In this document: positions 1-8,340 of the stretch, in pieces
Numbering within the stretch: the first letter of the stretch is position 1
How the letters are laid out: each line of letters opens with the position of its first letter
NCBI GenBank assembly: GCA_947629275.1
Contig: CANRDG010000008.1
Coordinates: forward strand, 1-26,837
Reading direction: 5' to 3'
DNA length: 26,837 nucleotides
From: an uncultured Clostridia bacterium
Lineage (GTDB): Bacteria > Bacillota > Clostridia > Oscillospirales > Ruminococcaceae
Made by a program: the position numbers and the translations under genes
The notes under the pieces: model-generated
Told to the model about the DNA's origin: nothing
Database searches by the model: none
The model's input: the letters and a program-made list of their open reading frames with translations, nothing else

Positions 1-210
1 ATTTTCAGACCTATGTGGCGTTTGGAGGAAAATATCGAAGTAAACATGGAAGAATATCTGGAAGAGACAATTCCGCCTAAAAGATATTTATACATTGACA
101 TGATAACGGGCGAGATACTGCTTTACGACGAGAGCAAGATCCACCCTGCGCTGACGGAAGAGATGATAACAAACGAAAAGAATGACCCGACTTTTTCAAG
201 CTGGAGATAA
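1..210 (+). CDS. Hypothetical protein, 3' end (5' end outside window)
   Basis: The reading frame is open from the first base and ends with TAA at 208-210, so this is probably the C-terminal part of a longer gene. ATG codons in frame lie at 13 and 46. The GGAGG at 24-28 is about 17 bases before the second ATG, too far for a normal ribosome binding site, and nothing useful precedes the first. The visible residues are acidic, with a central beta-like stretch (RYLYIDMITGEILLYDE) followed by a polar tail. I do not recognise a family. It is followed by a rho-independent terminator, which supports a genuine 3' end, and it faces the minus-strand SCP2 gene. It could instead be a short complete ORF. 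Confidence 0.5.
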   Translation: MFRPMWRLEENIEVNMEEYLEETIPPKRYLYIDMITGEILLYDESKIHPALTEEMITNEKNDPTFSSWR

Positions 211-227
211 GCATTACAGCAAGACAA

Positions 228-260
228 AAGACCCCTGCATTGAGCAGAGGTCTTGTTTTT
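228..260. terminator. Bidirectional rho-independent terminator
   Basis: An 11-step stem with one C-A mismatch (arms 228-238 and 244-254, loop 239-243) is followed on the + strand by a T-rich run at 253-260. On the minus strand it is followed by the complement of the A run at 226-229. It lies between the converging genes ending at 210 (+) and 260 (-), so it can end transcription from both sides. Confidence 0.8.
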
Positions 261-580
261 TACTTTTTCACAAGTTTTGCAAATTCAAGGGCTTTGCCTA
301 TATCGCCGTCAACTTTGAGCTTGCCGAATGTAAACGCTGCTACGGGGTCAAGTTTGCCGTCGATAAGCTTATTGAAGTTTGGCATGGTCATTGTAATGGC
401 GCAATTGCGGTCGTTATACTCATAAGGCTCGATGTTTATCTTATGGTCTTTTACCTCGATATAAAACGTACCGGGGGTTATGTCGGTAAGGTTCACCTGC
501 ACGGCTAGAAAATCAGTCTGCGAGGCATCTATCCCCTCAGCCATTTTACGCAGTTTTGTCAAAAGTTCCTGCAAAGTCAT
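260..580 (-). CDS. SCP2 sterol-binding domain protein
   Basis: A protein of 106 aa that is essentially one SCP2-like domain, the fold that binds sterols and other lipids in a hydrophobic tunnel. Family features seen are the amphipathic N-terminal helix, an alternating beta region, an ITMTMPNF-type strand before a helix, and the late KLDPVAAFTFGKLKVDGDIGKAL segment, which matches the typical xG(K/D)...F..GK(L/I).(V/I).GD..KA motif. The first ATG (589) directly abuts AAGGA with no spacing, so I place the start at the second ATG (580), 9 bases from that site. The gene begins 18 bp after glnN and is probably co-transcribed with it. The ligand is unknown; bacterial stand-alone SCP2 proteins have no settled role. 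Confidence 0.85.
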   Translation of the reverse strand: MTLQELLTKLRKMAEGIDASQTDFLAVQVNLTDITPGTFYIEVKDHKINIEPYEYNDRNCAITMTMPNFNKLIDGKLDPVAAFTFGKLKVDGDIGKALEFAKLVKK

Positions 581-598
581 TTTTATCATTCCTTAAAT

Positions 599-2677
599 TT
601 ATACATAGAACAGCATTTCGCCGTATGTAGGGTAAGGCCAGTATTTTGAGCCGACAAGCGATTCCAGTTCATCGGCAGGGGTACGCAGAGCTTTCATGGC
701 TGGCAGCACCTTATCGCGGCAGAAGCAGGCTGTTTTTTCATAGTCTGTATACGCCGAAAGCTCGTCTGCATAGGTTTTAAGCTCTTTATACGCTGCATAC
801 ATCTGCGACATAAGGTCGGTAAGCTTTTTGACCGTTTCGGTCTGGTAGTCGCACGCCGCATTACAAGATGCCGCAAGCTGGGCTGTCTGCGCATAATCTC
901 TTATGCACTCGGTAACGGCAGGGAAAATATCTTTATTTGCCATATCGAGCATAGTATTCGCTTCGATGCGGATAGTTTTTATATACTCATCGAGAAGTAT
1001 CTCAACACGGGAATGTATCTCGGTTTCGGTATAAACGCCATGCCGCTCAAAAAGCTCGACGTTCTTTTTATCCGCAAAGTGAGGGAGGGCGTCTGGGGTG
1101 GTAGGCAGGTCTACAAGCCCCCTTTTCTTCGCCTCTTCTGCCCACTCTTTGCTATAGCCGTCGCCGTTGAAGATAATGGCAGAGCTTTCTTTTACGGTAT
1201 CGCGTATAAGCTGTGTTATGGCTTCGTTTATATCCTGCGCGCCCTCAAGCTTATCTGCAAATTCATTCAGAACATCTGCAACTATCGTATTTATAAAGGT
1301 GGTAGGTCCTGCGACCGACAACTTTGAACCGGGTGAACGGAACTCAAACTTATTTCCCGTGAAAGCAAACGGAGAAGTTCTGTTGCGGTCGGTGGTATCT
1401 TTCACAAAGTCGGGGATTATATCCACGCCTATTTTCATGTACTGTCTGCCCGACTCGTGGTAATGCTCGCCCTTTACTATGGCATCAAGTATGGCGGTGA
1501 GCTCATCGCCGAGGAAAATTGAGATTATTGCAGGGGGAGCTTCAGAGCCGCCAAGACGGTGGTCGTTGCCTGCAGAGGCTACCGACAATCTCAACAGATC
1601 CTGATGCAGATACACAGCTTTTATAACAGCGGTAAGGAAGATAAGGAACTGCGCGTTCTCTGCCGGCGTTTTGCCTGGGTTGAGCAGGTTCACGCCTGTA
1701 TTTGTAGAGAGCGACCAGTTTATATGCTTGCCCGAGCCGTTGACGTAATCGAAAGGCTTTTCGCCAAGCAGGCACTTGAATTTATGCCGTCTTGCGGTAC
1801 GTTTCATTATCTCCATTGTCAGCTGGTTGTGGTCGGTGGCGATATTTGCGATACTGAAAACGGGTGCAAGCTCATGCTGCGCGGGAGCTACCTCGTTGTG
1901 CTTAGTTTTTGCAGGCACGCCCAGACGCCAAAGTTGTTCGTCAAGGTCTTCCATATACGCCTGAACGCGCATTTTTATCGTGCCGAAGTAGTGGTCGTCA
2001 AGCTCCTGCGTTTTGGGCGGTTTTGCGCCGTACAGAGAACGTGCGGTATAGATAAGGTCTTTCCTCTTTGAATACATTTCTCTGTCTATAAGAAAATACT
2101 CCTGCTCTGCGCCGACATAGGGTATTACTCTTTTTGCATTGCTGCCGAGGAGTTTTAGCACCCTTAGCGCCGCTTTATTGAGAGTCTCCATAGACCGCAG
2201 CAGAGGCGTTCTTTTATCGAGCGCATCGCCGCCGTAAGAGCAGAAAGCCGTTGGTATACAAAGCGTATGATTCTTTATGAACGCATAAGAAGTGGGATCC
2301 CAAGCGGTATAGCCTCTGGCTTCAAAGGTCGCTCTCAGACCGCCCGACGGGAAAGAAGACGCGTCGGCCTCGCCTTTGATAAGCTTTTTGCCTGAAAACT
2401 CCATTATAACGTGGGCATCGTCGGTTGGGGCTATAAAACTGTCGTGTTTTTCGGCTGTTATGCCCGTCATCGGCTGGAACCAGTGGGTATAATGCGTTGC
2501 GCCGTTTTCGACTGCCCAATCGCGCATGGCGGCGGCTATAACGTTGGCGGTTGAAATATCTAGCGATTTGCCCTCGTCGATGGTCTCTCTCAGCGCTCTG
2601 TAGACATCTTTAGGAAGACGTTTTTCCATTTCTGCGCTGTTGAAAACGTCCTTTGCGAATATTTCGGGGATATTCAT
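599..2677 (-). CDS. glnN: Glutamine synthetase, type III
   Basis: A cytosolic enzyme that condenses glutamate and ammonia to glutamine with ATP hydrolysis; the type III form makes large oligomers. At 692 aa it has the usual length of the class, about 250 aa longer than GlnA. Visible signatures are EQEYFL (191-196), the EVAPAQHELAPVF block (262-274) that distinguishes type III, GSGKHINWSLS (314-324) and NRTSPFAFTGNKFEFR (432-447). An additional helical C-terminal domain occupies about 500-692. A strong GCAGGAGG ribosome binding site lies 6 bases before ATG 2677. It starts 35 bp after the methyltransferase gene and runs into the SCP2 gene 18 bp later. No promoter of its own is obvious, but the leader shares a 16-nt word with the ltaS-like leader. 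Confidence 0.97.
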   Translation of the reverse strand: MNIPEIFAKDVFNSAEMEKRLPKDVYRALRETIDEGKSLDISTANVIAAAMRDWAVENGATHYTHWFQPMTGITAEKHDSFIAPTDDAHVIMEFSGKKLIKGEADASSFPSGGLRATFEARGYTAWDPTSYAFIKNHTLCIPTAFCSYGGDALDKRTPLLRSMETLNKAALRVLKLLGSNAKRVIPYVGAEQEYFLIDREMYSKRKDLIYTARSLYGAKPPKTQELDDHYFGTIKMRVQAYMEDLDEQLWRLGVPAKTKHNEVAPAQHELAPVFSIANIATDHNQLTMEIMKRTARRHKFKCLLGEKPFDYVNGSGKHINWSLSTNTGVNLLNPGKTPAENAQFLIFLTAVIKAVYLHQDLLRLSVASAGNDHRLGGSEAPPAIISIFLGDELTAILDAIVKGEHYHESGRQYMKIGVDIIPDFVKDTTDRNRTSPFAFTGNKFEFRSPGSKLSVAGPTTFINTIVADVLNEFADKLEGAQDINEAITQLIRDTVKESSAIIFNGDGYSKEWAEEAKKRGLVDLPTTPDALPHFADKKNVELFERHGVYTETEIHSRVEILLDEYIKTIRIEANTMLDMANKDIFPAVTECIRDYAQTAQLAASCNAACDYQTETVKKLTDLMSQMYAAYKELKTYADELSAYTDYEKTACFCRDKVLPAMKALRTPADELESLVGSKYWPYPTYGEMLFYV

Positions 2678-2712
2678 AAATTACCTCCTGCATTGTGTGT
2701 TTATATTCTGCG

Positions 2713-3831
2713 TTACTTAAAATACATAAAAAGCTGGCACTTTATCATGCCGTTGTAGAGGTTGCGGCGTTTATCTGCTTTTTTGCCGAAGAACCTTTCA
2801 AATTCCTCGTGCGGTGAGATCACCACGCAGGGGTTGTCCTTATCGGGGTGCAGCACCTGCCCCATTTTTTTATAAAGCTCCTCCGCCTGCTTTATTTCCA
2901 ACATTCTCTCTCCGTATGGCGGATTGCACAGCGTTATCGCGCCTTTTTCGGGCTTGAACCTGCTGATGTCAACATTCTCTATCTTTACACGCGAGGCAAC
3001 GCCTGCTTTTTTGGCGTTTTCAAGAGAAAGGTCGGCGCACAGGGTATCTATATCAGAGCCGTGGGCGAAAAATTTACCGCTTTTGTTTATCTGCTCTTTG
3101 GCGTTTTCTCTTTCCCTGCGCCACATTTCCTGCGGAAGCTGCTGCCAGCCCTCTGCCGAAAAATGCCGCCTTATGCCGGGGGCAATCGACAGCGCTTTAT
3201 ACGCGCTTTCTATAAGAAAAGTACCCGAGCCGCACATGGGGTCGCACACTACACTGTCCGCTCTCACTCTTGCGAGGTCTGCGATGCCTGCCGCGAGTGT
3301 TTCTTTTATAGGCGCGCCGTTTGAACGCCTGCGATAGCCGCGCTTATGCAGCCCTTCTCCGCTTGTATCAAGAAAAATAGTTGCCACATCTTTATAGATA
3401 GAAAACCTTACTATATGCTCGCTGCCGCTTTCTTCAAGCCTTGCTTTGCCGTACTTATTTTGCAGTCTGTTGACAATTGCTTTCTTTATTATAGACTGGC
3501 AGTCGGGTATACTGGTGAGCTTTGAATGGAGCGATGAGCCTGATTTTACGGGAAAGGCGTCGTTTTTGCCTATATATTCTTCCCAGCGGATACTCTCCGC
3601 GCCGTCGATAAGCTGTGCAAAACTTTCCGCTCTGAACTGCTTTAGCACTATAAGAACTCTTTCGGCGGTACGAAGCCAAAGGTTTGCACGCGCTATCATA
3701 TCACGGTCGCCCTCAAAAAAGACTTTGCCGTCGCTTACTGTGATATTTTCGCCGCCTATTTTGCTTACCTCAAATTTCAGCACGCTTTCCAGCCCGAAAT
3801 GGCAGGGGCAGCAAAATGTCAGTTTATTCAT
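2713..3831 (-). CDS. THUMP-domain class I SAM-dependent RNA methyltransferase (RlmL-like)
   Basis: A probable 23S rRNA N2-guanine methyltransferase of the RlmL/YpsC type, acting on free rRNA in the cytosol. The 372-aa protein has an N-terminal ferredoxin-like and THUMP region (about 1-155), then a Rossmann methyltransferase domain. Motif I is DPMCGSGTF (197-205), an acidic motif II follows around GSDID (258-262), and motif IV is NPPYGER (303-309), the form seen in RlmL/TrmN-like enzymes. I start at ATG 3831, where the family consensus begins (MNKLTFCCPC), rather than at an upstream in-frame ATG (3870) that only adds residues from the intergenic hairpin. The ribosome binding site is weak (GGA, 9 bases upstream). 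It lies 51 bp after the PBP gene and 35 bp before glnN. Confidence 0.9.
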   Translation of the reverse strand: MNKLTFCCPCHFGLESVLKFEVSKIGGENITVSDGKVFFEGDRDMIARANLWLRTAERVLIVLKQFRAESFAQLIDGAESIRWEEYIGKNDAFPVKSGSSLHSKLTSIPDCQSIIKKAIVNRLQNKYGKARLEESGSEHIVRFSIYKDVATIFLDTSGEGLHKRGYRRRSNGAPIKETLAAGIADLARVRADSVVCDPMCGSGTFLIESAYKALSIAPGIRRHFSAEGWQQLPQEMWRRERENAKEQINKSGKFFAHGSDIDTLCADLSLENAKKAGVASRVKIENVDISRFKPEKGAITLCNPPYGERMLEIKQAEELYKKMGQVLHPDKDNPCVVISPHEEFERFFGKKADKRRNLYNGMIKCQLFMYFK

Positions 3832-3849
3832 AAAAACACATCCAAACAC

Positions 3850-3877
3850 ATACGCCCAAGCATAAGCCAAGGCGTAT
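3850..3877 (-). promoter_or_regulatory. Small inverted repeat in the methyltransferase leader
   Basis: Perfect 7-bp arms, ATACGCC (3850-3856) and GGCGTAT (3871-3877), are separated by 14 bases in the short gap between the PBP stop and the methyltransferase start. There is no tight T run after it on the minus strand, so it is at best a weak terminator or a processing or attenuation hairpin between two operon genes. Confidence 0.35.
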
Positions 3878-3882
3878 ATATA

Positions 3883-6156
3883 TCATCTGTTCTGAGTATT
3901 ATTTGTCTGCGACTGGGCAGGCTTTTTGTCCTCTGCCTTTTTGCACGACTTGCACTGCTCGGGGATATTATCAGACTTATAATAGCCCGTCGCTTTTGAA
4001 GTACAATTCGGCGATGCTATAAGACCTGTTTTAGTGCAGTATTCCAGCTGCTGGACATTATTATCGGGCTTAAAGCTCTTGTTAGGTGAGCTGTCGGCTA
4101 TCTCGCCAAAGACATTTTTCCATATCTTTGCGATATTCTGATACTTGGACATATCAATTATCTCGGGGTTTTCATAGCCTATCCAGATTCCGCTGACATA
4201 GTCGGGCGTGCAGGCAACAAAGGTAAGGTCTTGCCAGTTTTCGGAAGTGCCTGTTTTTGCTGCGACTTCGACTGTATCGAGATTTGCAGCAGCGCCTGTG
4301 CCGTTAGGACCTTCGACTACCTGAGTCATCATTCTGTTCATAACATACGCTGTATCAGAGCCTATTGCAGCAGTACCATAAGCGTTATGGTCATAGATGA
4401 CTTTATCTTCTCGGTCTGTTATACGCGAAACGAACGTATGACCATAATACATACCGCCGTTACCGAATATCTCATACGCGGAAACCAGCTCTGAAAGATA
4501 CATACCCCTTGTAAGTCCGCCGACAGTCATAGGCGCATACTGAATATCACTTCTGCCTGCGTCGTCCATAGCGACAAGGGTACTTATACCTAATGAGCCT
4601 TGCAGGAAGTTGAAACAATACTGCGGAGTAAGCTTTCTAACTATCTGCGCAGCGCCCGTATTTGTAGATTCTTCTAGCATTTTCGCGACTGTCATATTAC
4701 TTTTTGTCCAGTGGGGATCGTCGTCTCCATACTCGGAATAGTTCTTCGGGAAAAGCTGCTGTTTATCGCTGCCCTCGGGAGCGAGGTCTATAGGTTCATC
4801 TTTAAGGAGCGTAGACCATGTTACGAGGTCCTGATCTATTGCAGGAGCATAAGCAGCTATCGGCTTTATGGTAGAGCCGGGCGATCTTGCTGCCATGGTG
4901 GCATTATTCCAGCCGCGGACATTAGTCTTCTCTCCCCTGTTGCCGACTACCGCAAGCACATTGCCGCTGTAGTCGATACATATAAACGAACTGAGCAGTT
5001 CATCGTCTTCAAAATTATACGACTGGAAGTTGCTGTCGTCAAGGTACGCTTCCTCAAGCTTTTGCTGCATATTAAGGTCAACGGTGGTATATATCTTATA
5101 GCCGCCGCTGTAGAGACGCTCGTTCGCAGTGTCGTAGTCTATGCCGTAAGTTTCCATTATCTCTTCGACCGCCTGATTTATTGCGGCATCTACATAATAA
5201 GATGATATTGACGACTGCGAGGTAAGCGCTTCGCCCTCGGTAGAGTAGTTTATATCGCCGACTATAACGAGCGATTCAAGGTCTGCGAGAGCCTGATAAT
5301 ACTCATCAGACGAAATAGCGCCGTTTTCAAGCATTGCGCTTAGTATATACTTAGCTCTGTCGCGGTTTTCCTCTATATTATAGTAAGGGTTGTTTTCGGT
5401 AGGCGACTTGACTATTGCGGTAAGCGTTACAGCCTGCGCGAGAGTAAGGTCTTTGCAGTCTTTTGCAAAATAGAAATTGCTGGCTGCCTGCACGCCGTTG
5501 AAGTTATAGCCCTCGGCTCTGCCAAAGAATGTAACATTAAGGTACGCTTCCAGAATATCGTCCTTTGAATAAGTTCTTTCGGTATTTATAGATCTGAATA
5601 TCTCCCTTATCTTTCTTGTAACGCCTTCAACGCCGTTGGCGGCATCGTCGTGGGTGATATTCTTTATAGTCTGCTGTGTGATAGTCGAACCGCCCTGCTG
5701 ACCCTCATATATAGGTATGAAGATATTTACGAACGCACCGAAAGTACGCTTGAAGTCAACGCCGTCGTGGTCATAAAACCTTTCGTCCTCAGAGCAGACG
5801 ACGGCATCTATCATATATCTTGAAATATCTTCAAGGTCTGTCCATATCATTCTGTCGCCCTCAGACGAAAGAGTATAGTACACTTCCCACTGCTCGTTAG
5901 TGCCGTTATAGTCGGGGTTGGGGGCGAGTATTCTTGAAGTATAGGTAAGGTTTATATCTTCAAGTGAGACATAATCCGAAGTTGAATCGGAAAAGTAATT
6001 TAGGACATAGATAGTTATCGCCGTAACAAAGACCGAACCTGTTATGACGATTATAAGTATTAGCGAACAGAGCAGTGTACCCAGCACGCTGCACGTTTTG
6101 CTCACTGTTCTCATTATTTTTTTGCGCTTTGCGCTTTGATATTTTTTATTCTCCAT
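3883..6156 (-). CDS. Class A penicillin-binding protein (glycosyltransferase 51 + transpeptidase)
   Basis: A bifunctional peptidoglycan synthase of 757 aa, anchored by one N-terminal membrane helix (about 23-50), with the catalytic part outside the cell. The GT51 domain shows the catalytic-glutamate motif EDERFYDHDG (Glu123) and GGSTITQQ (155-162). The transpeptidase domain shows SxxK as STIK (Ser428), SxN as STN (497-499) and KTGT (634-637), so both activities look intact. The C-terminus carries Cys707, Cys718, Cys735 and Cys738 in a small tail, possibly disulfide-bonded or metal-binding. ATG 6156 is chosen because AAAGGCG lies 7 bases upstream and the basic-then-hydrophobic N-terminus starts there. 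An upstream in-frame start (6261) would add intergenic sequence. It follows the ispH-rpsA terminator, so it likely has its own promoter, which I could not define. Confidence 0.95.
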   Translation of the reverse strand: MENKKYQSAKRKKIMRTVSKTCSVLGTLLCSLILIIVITGSVFVTAITIYVLNYFSDSTSDYVSLEDINLTYTSRILAPNPDYNGTNEQWEVYYTLSSEGDRMIWTDLEDISRYMIDAVVCSEDERFYDHDGVDFKRTFGAFVNIFIPIYEGQQGGSTITQQTIKNITHDDAANGVEGVTRKIREIFRSINTERTYSKDDILEAYLNVTFFGRAEGYNFNGVQAASNFYFAKDCKDLTLAQAVTLTAIVKSPTENNPYYNIEENRDRAKYILSAMLENGAISSDEYYQALADLESLVIVGDINYSTEGEALTSQSSISSYYVDAAINQAVEEIMETYGIDYDTANERLYSGGYKIYTTVDLNMQQKLEEAYLDDSNFQSYNFEDDELLSSFICIDYSGNVLAVVGNRGEKTNVRGWNNATMAARSPGSTIKPIAAYAPAIDQDLVTWSTLLKDEPIDLAPEGSDKQQLFPKNYSEYGDDDPHWTKSNMTVAKMLEESTNTGAAQIVRKLTPQYCFNFLQGSLGISTLVAMDDAGRSDIQYAPMTVGGLTRGMYLSELVSAYEIFGNGGMYYGHTFVSRITDREDKVIYDHNAYGTAAIGSDTAYVMNRMMTQVVEGPNGTGAAANLDTVEVAAKTGTSENWQDLTFVACTPDYVSGIWIGYENPEIIDMSKYQNIAKIWKNVFGEIADSSPNKSFKPDNNVQQLEYCTKTGLIASPNCTSKATGYYKSDNIPEQCKSCKKAEDKKPAQSQTNNTQNR

Positions 6157-6191
6157 TTTATCGCCTTTCAGACATTTCCGAACTGTTATTA

Positions 6192-6211
6192 TTTTGCCAC
6201 CCACGGCAAAA
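6192..6211. promoter_or_regulatory. Palindrome upstream of the PBP gene (possible operator)
   Basis: Perfect arms TTTTGCC (6192-6198) and GGCAAAA (6205-6211) are separated by six bases. The palindrome lies in the 129-bp gap between the ispH-rpsA terminator and the PBP start, where a PBP promoter must lie if the gene is independently expressed. It could be a repressor site or a leader hairpin. I do not recognise the regulator. Confidence 0.35.
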
Positions 6212-6240
6212 ATATTCGGAACGCCTATAATATTAGCCTG

Positions 6241-6272
6241 AAAATAGAAAGGGGGACGCAATATACGCCCCC
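6241..6272 (-). terminator. Rho-independent terminator of ispH-rpsA
   Basis: On the minus strand a GGGGG/CCCCC stem, extended by two CG pairs after a one-base bulge (arms 6251-6258 and 6266-6272, loop CAATATA on the + strand), is followed by a T-rich stretch with interruptions (complement of 6241-6250). It begins 14 bp after the ispH-rpsA stop codon and separates that operon from the PBP gene. Confidence 0.65.
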
Positions 6273-6285
6273 TAAGCTTAAAGAA

Positions 6286-8340
6286 TTATTCCTCTGCCGT
6301 ATCTGCCGCGGTATCTTCCTGCTGCTCTGTCTCTACCTCTGCCGGAGCTTCTGCCTCGGCTTCCTGTGTAGTATCCTGTGCTTCTTCAGCAGTTTCCTGT
6401 GTTTCTTCAGCCGTCGGTTCGTCGGGGAGAAGCGCTCTTATCGAGAGGCTGATACGATGTGTATCGCTGTTTATCTCGGTGATCTTTACCATTACTTTAT
6501 CGCCGACTTTCAAAACGTCGCCGACACTGTTTACTCTGGTATTTGCGATCTGCGAGATATGGATAAGACCGTCAACGCCCGGTATAACCTGTGCGAACGC
6601 GCCGAACGATGTAAGCGAAACAACGGTAACTTCTATATCCTGTCCCACCGCATAGCTTTCAACGAACTTATTCCACGGGTTGTCGCTTTCCTTTTTATAA
6701 GAGAGGGCGATCTTGCCGTTCTCGGCGTCTATATCCTTAACGAAAACTTCTATCTCGTCGCCTATTGAAACGACATCGGAGGGGTGTTTTACTCTCTGCC
6801 ATGAAAGGTCTGGCTTTCTTACAAGACCATCAATACCGCCGAGGTCAACGAACACGCCGTAGTCTGTTATTGACTTGACTATACCCTTTACGGTATCGCC
6901 TGCCTGAGTATTTTCAAAGAACTTGGCTCTTGCAGCCGCTCTTGCTTCCTTGGCTACGGCTCTTATAGAACCAACGGCTCTTTGTCTGTTAGCCTGCACT
7001 TCCAGCAGTTTGAAGTCAACTTCCTTTTTCAGAAGCTCATTCAGGTCGTCGTCGCGCCTTGCGGTGGCCTGAGATGCGGGAACGAACACTCTTACTCCGT
7101 TATAATTGATAGTTACGCCGCCCTTGACAACGTTTGTTACAACGCCTTTGAGCACCCTGCCCTCGTCATAGGCAGTCTGCACTTCTTCAAAGCCCTTTGC
7201 GGCATCTACTTTCTTCTTTGAAAGAGTGACCATGCCTTCCTGATCGTTTGTTTTGAGCACGAGAAGCTCTACCTCCTCGCCCTCCTTTACGATGTCCTCA
7301 GGCTTGGCATTTGCGTCAAACGTAAGTTCATCAGCGGGAACAAAGCCCTGCTGCTTTGTACCGAGATCCACGAATGCACCCTTGGCGTTTACACTCAGAA
7401 CAGTACCTGTCACTTTCTTTCCGATATGTATAGGCTTCAGGGAATTCTCCATTTCCTCTACCCAATTGAATCCCTCATCATTCATAATATCACTCATTGT
7501 CTGTTGTACCTCCTTGATTATATAAGCCGGTGTCGATGCTCCGGCAGATATCCCTATATTAGCGGCATCTGAAAAATTTATGCCGTATAGTTCTTGTGCA
7601 TTTTCTATGAGAAACGTTTTACAGTGTTTCTCACATATTTCGGCGAGTTTATGGGTATTTGAGCTATGCTTACCGCCGACAATAAGCATAATGTCGCTTT
7701 TTGCGGCTATTTCGGCTGCCTCTTTCTGCCGCTGTTCGGTCGCGCTGCATATAGTATCGAACACTGTGGCGTTTTTAAGCTTTTCGTCTATTACCTGACG
7801 GCAACGCTGCCACATTTCGGTATTGTACGTTGTCTGCGAAAGCACTGCGACTTCCTTTTCCGCCAGTCCATGCTCGTCTATAAGCCTGACAAGCTCGTCG
7901 GCATCTGAAAATACATAAGGCTTTGCAGTGCAGTGGTCGGCTATCCCTTTTACTTCGGGGTGATCCTTATCCCCTGCTATCAGCACGGTTTTGCCGCCTG
8001 CGCTTTGGTCATACGCCGCTTTATGTATCCTTGCGACGAACGGACAAGTGGCATCGACTATTTCGCAGCCTTTTTCTTCAAGCTGCTTATAGACCTGTTT
8101 GCCCACGCCGTGCGAACGAATTATCACTTTCATATCGGCCGTGGCTTCGTCGGGTAAATTTATGACCGACACACCTTTGGCTTCAAGTTTGCTGACGACA
8201 TCGTTATTATGGATAATAGGGCCGAGGGTGGTCACCTTACGCCTACTATCTAAACTATTATACACTATTTTTACGGCTCTGTCTACACCAAAACAAAAAC
8301 CTGCGGACTTTGCAACGAAAAATTTACAATTTGTTAACAT
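6286..8340 (-). CDS. ispH-rpsA: IspH-RpsA fusion: HMBPP reductase joined to ribosomal protein S1
   Basis: A bifunctional 684-aa protein. Residues 1-290 are IspH, the 4Fe-4S enzyme making IPP and DMAPP in the last step of the MEP pathway. The three cluster cysteines are visible as Cys16 (AGFCFGV), Cys99 (VDATCPFV) and Cys198 (TICSATEQRQ). Residues about 306-376, 392-462, 480-549 and 564-636 are four S1 RNA-binding repeats; the third and fourth are the most canonical (YGVFVDLGGIDGLV, FGAFAQVIPGVDGLIHIS). An acidic tail (640-684) closes the protein. ATG 8340 overlaps the end of cmk-plsC by 17 bp, with GGTGGA 5 bases upstream. The fusion is known in Clostridia. The functional reason for joining an isoprenoid enzyme to a translation factor is not known. 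Confidence 0.96.
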   Translation of the reverse strand: MLTNCKFFVAKSAGFCFGVDRAVKIVYNSLDSRRKVTTLGPIIHNNDVVSKLEAKGVSVINLPDEATADMKVIIRSHGVGKQVYKQLEEKGCEIVDATCPFVARIHKAAYDQSAGGKTVLIAGDKDHPEVKGIADHCTAKPYVFSDADELVRLIDEHGLAEKEVAVLSQTTYNTEMWQRCRQVIDEKLKNATVFDTICSATEQRQKEAAEIAAKSDIMLIVGGKHSSNTHKLAEICEKHCKTFLIENAQELYGINFSDAANIGISAGASTPAYIIKEVQQTMSDIMNDEGFNWVEEMENSLKPIHIGKKVTGTVLSVNAKGAFVDLGTKQQGFVPADELTFDANAKPEDIVKEGEEVELLVLKTNDQEGMVTLSKKKVDAAKGFEEVQTAYDEGRVLKGVVTNVVKGGVTINYNGVRVFVPASQATARRDDDLNELLKKEVDFKLLEVQANRQRAVGSIRAVAKEARAAARAKFFENTQAGDTVKGIVKSITDYGVFVDLGGIDGLVRKPDLSWQRVKHPSDVVSIGDEIEVFVKDIDAENGKIALSYKKESDNPWNKFVESYAVGQDIEVTVVSLTSFGAFAQVIPGVDGLIHISQIANTRVNSVGDVLKVGDKVMVKITEINSDTHRISLSIRALLPDEPTAEETQETAEEAQDTTQEAEAEAPAEVETEQQEDTAADTAEE

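Noticed and set aside
1559..2071. Plus-strand ORF of 170 codons inside glnN
   Set aside because: Fully antisense to a conserved enzyme and of unnatural composition; a shadow of the glnN reading frame.
6157..6261. N-terminal extension of the PBP
   Set aside because: The added residues come from the intergenic region with the palindrome; the internal ATG 6156 has the ribosome binding site and a proper membrane-anchor start.
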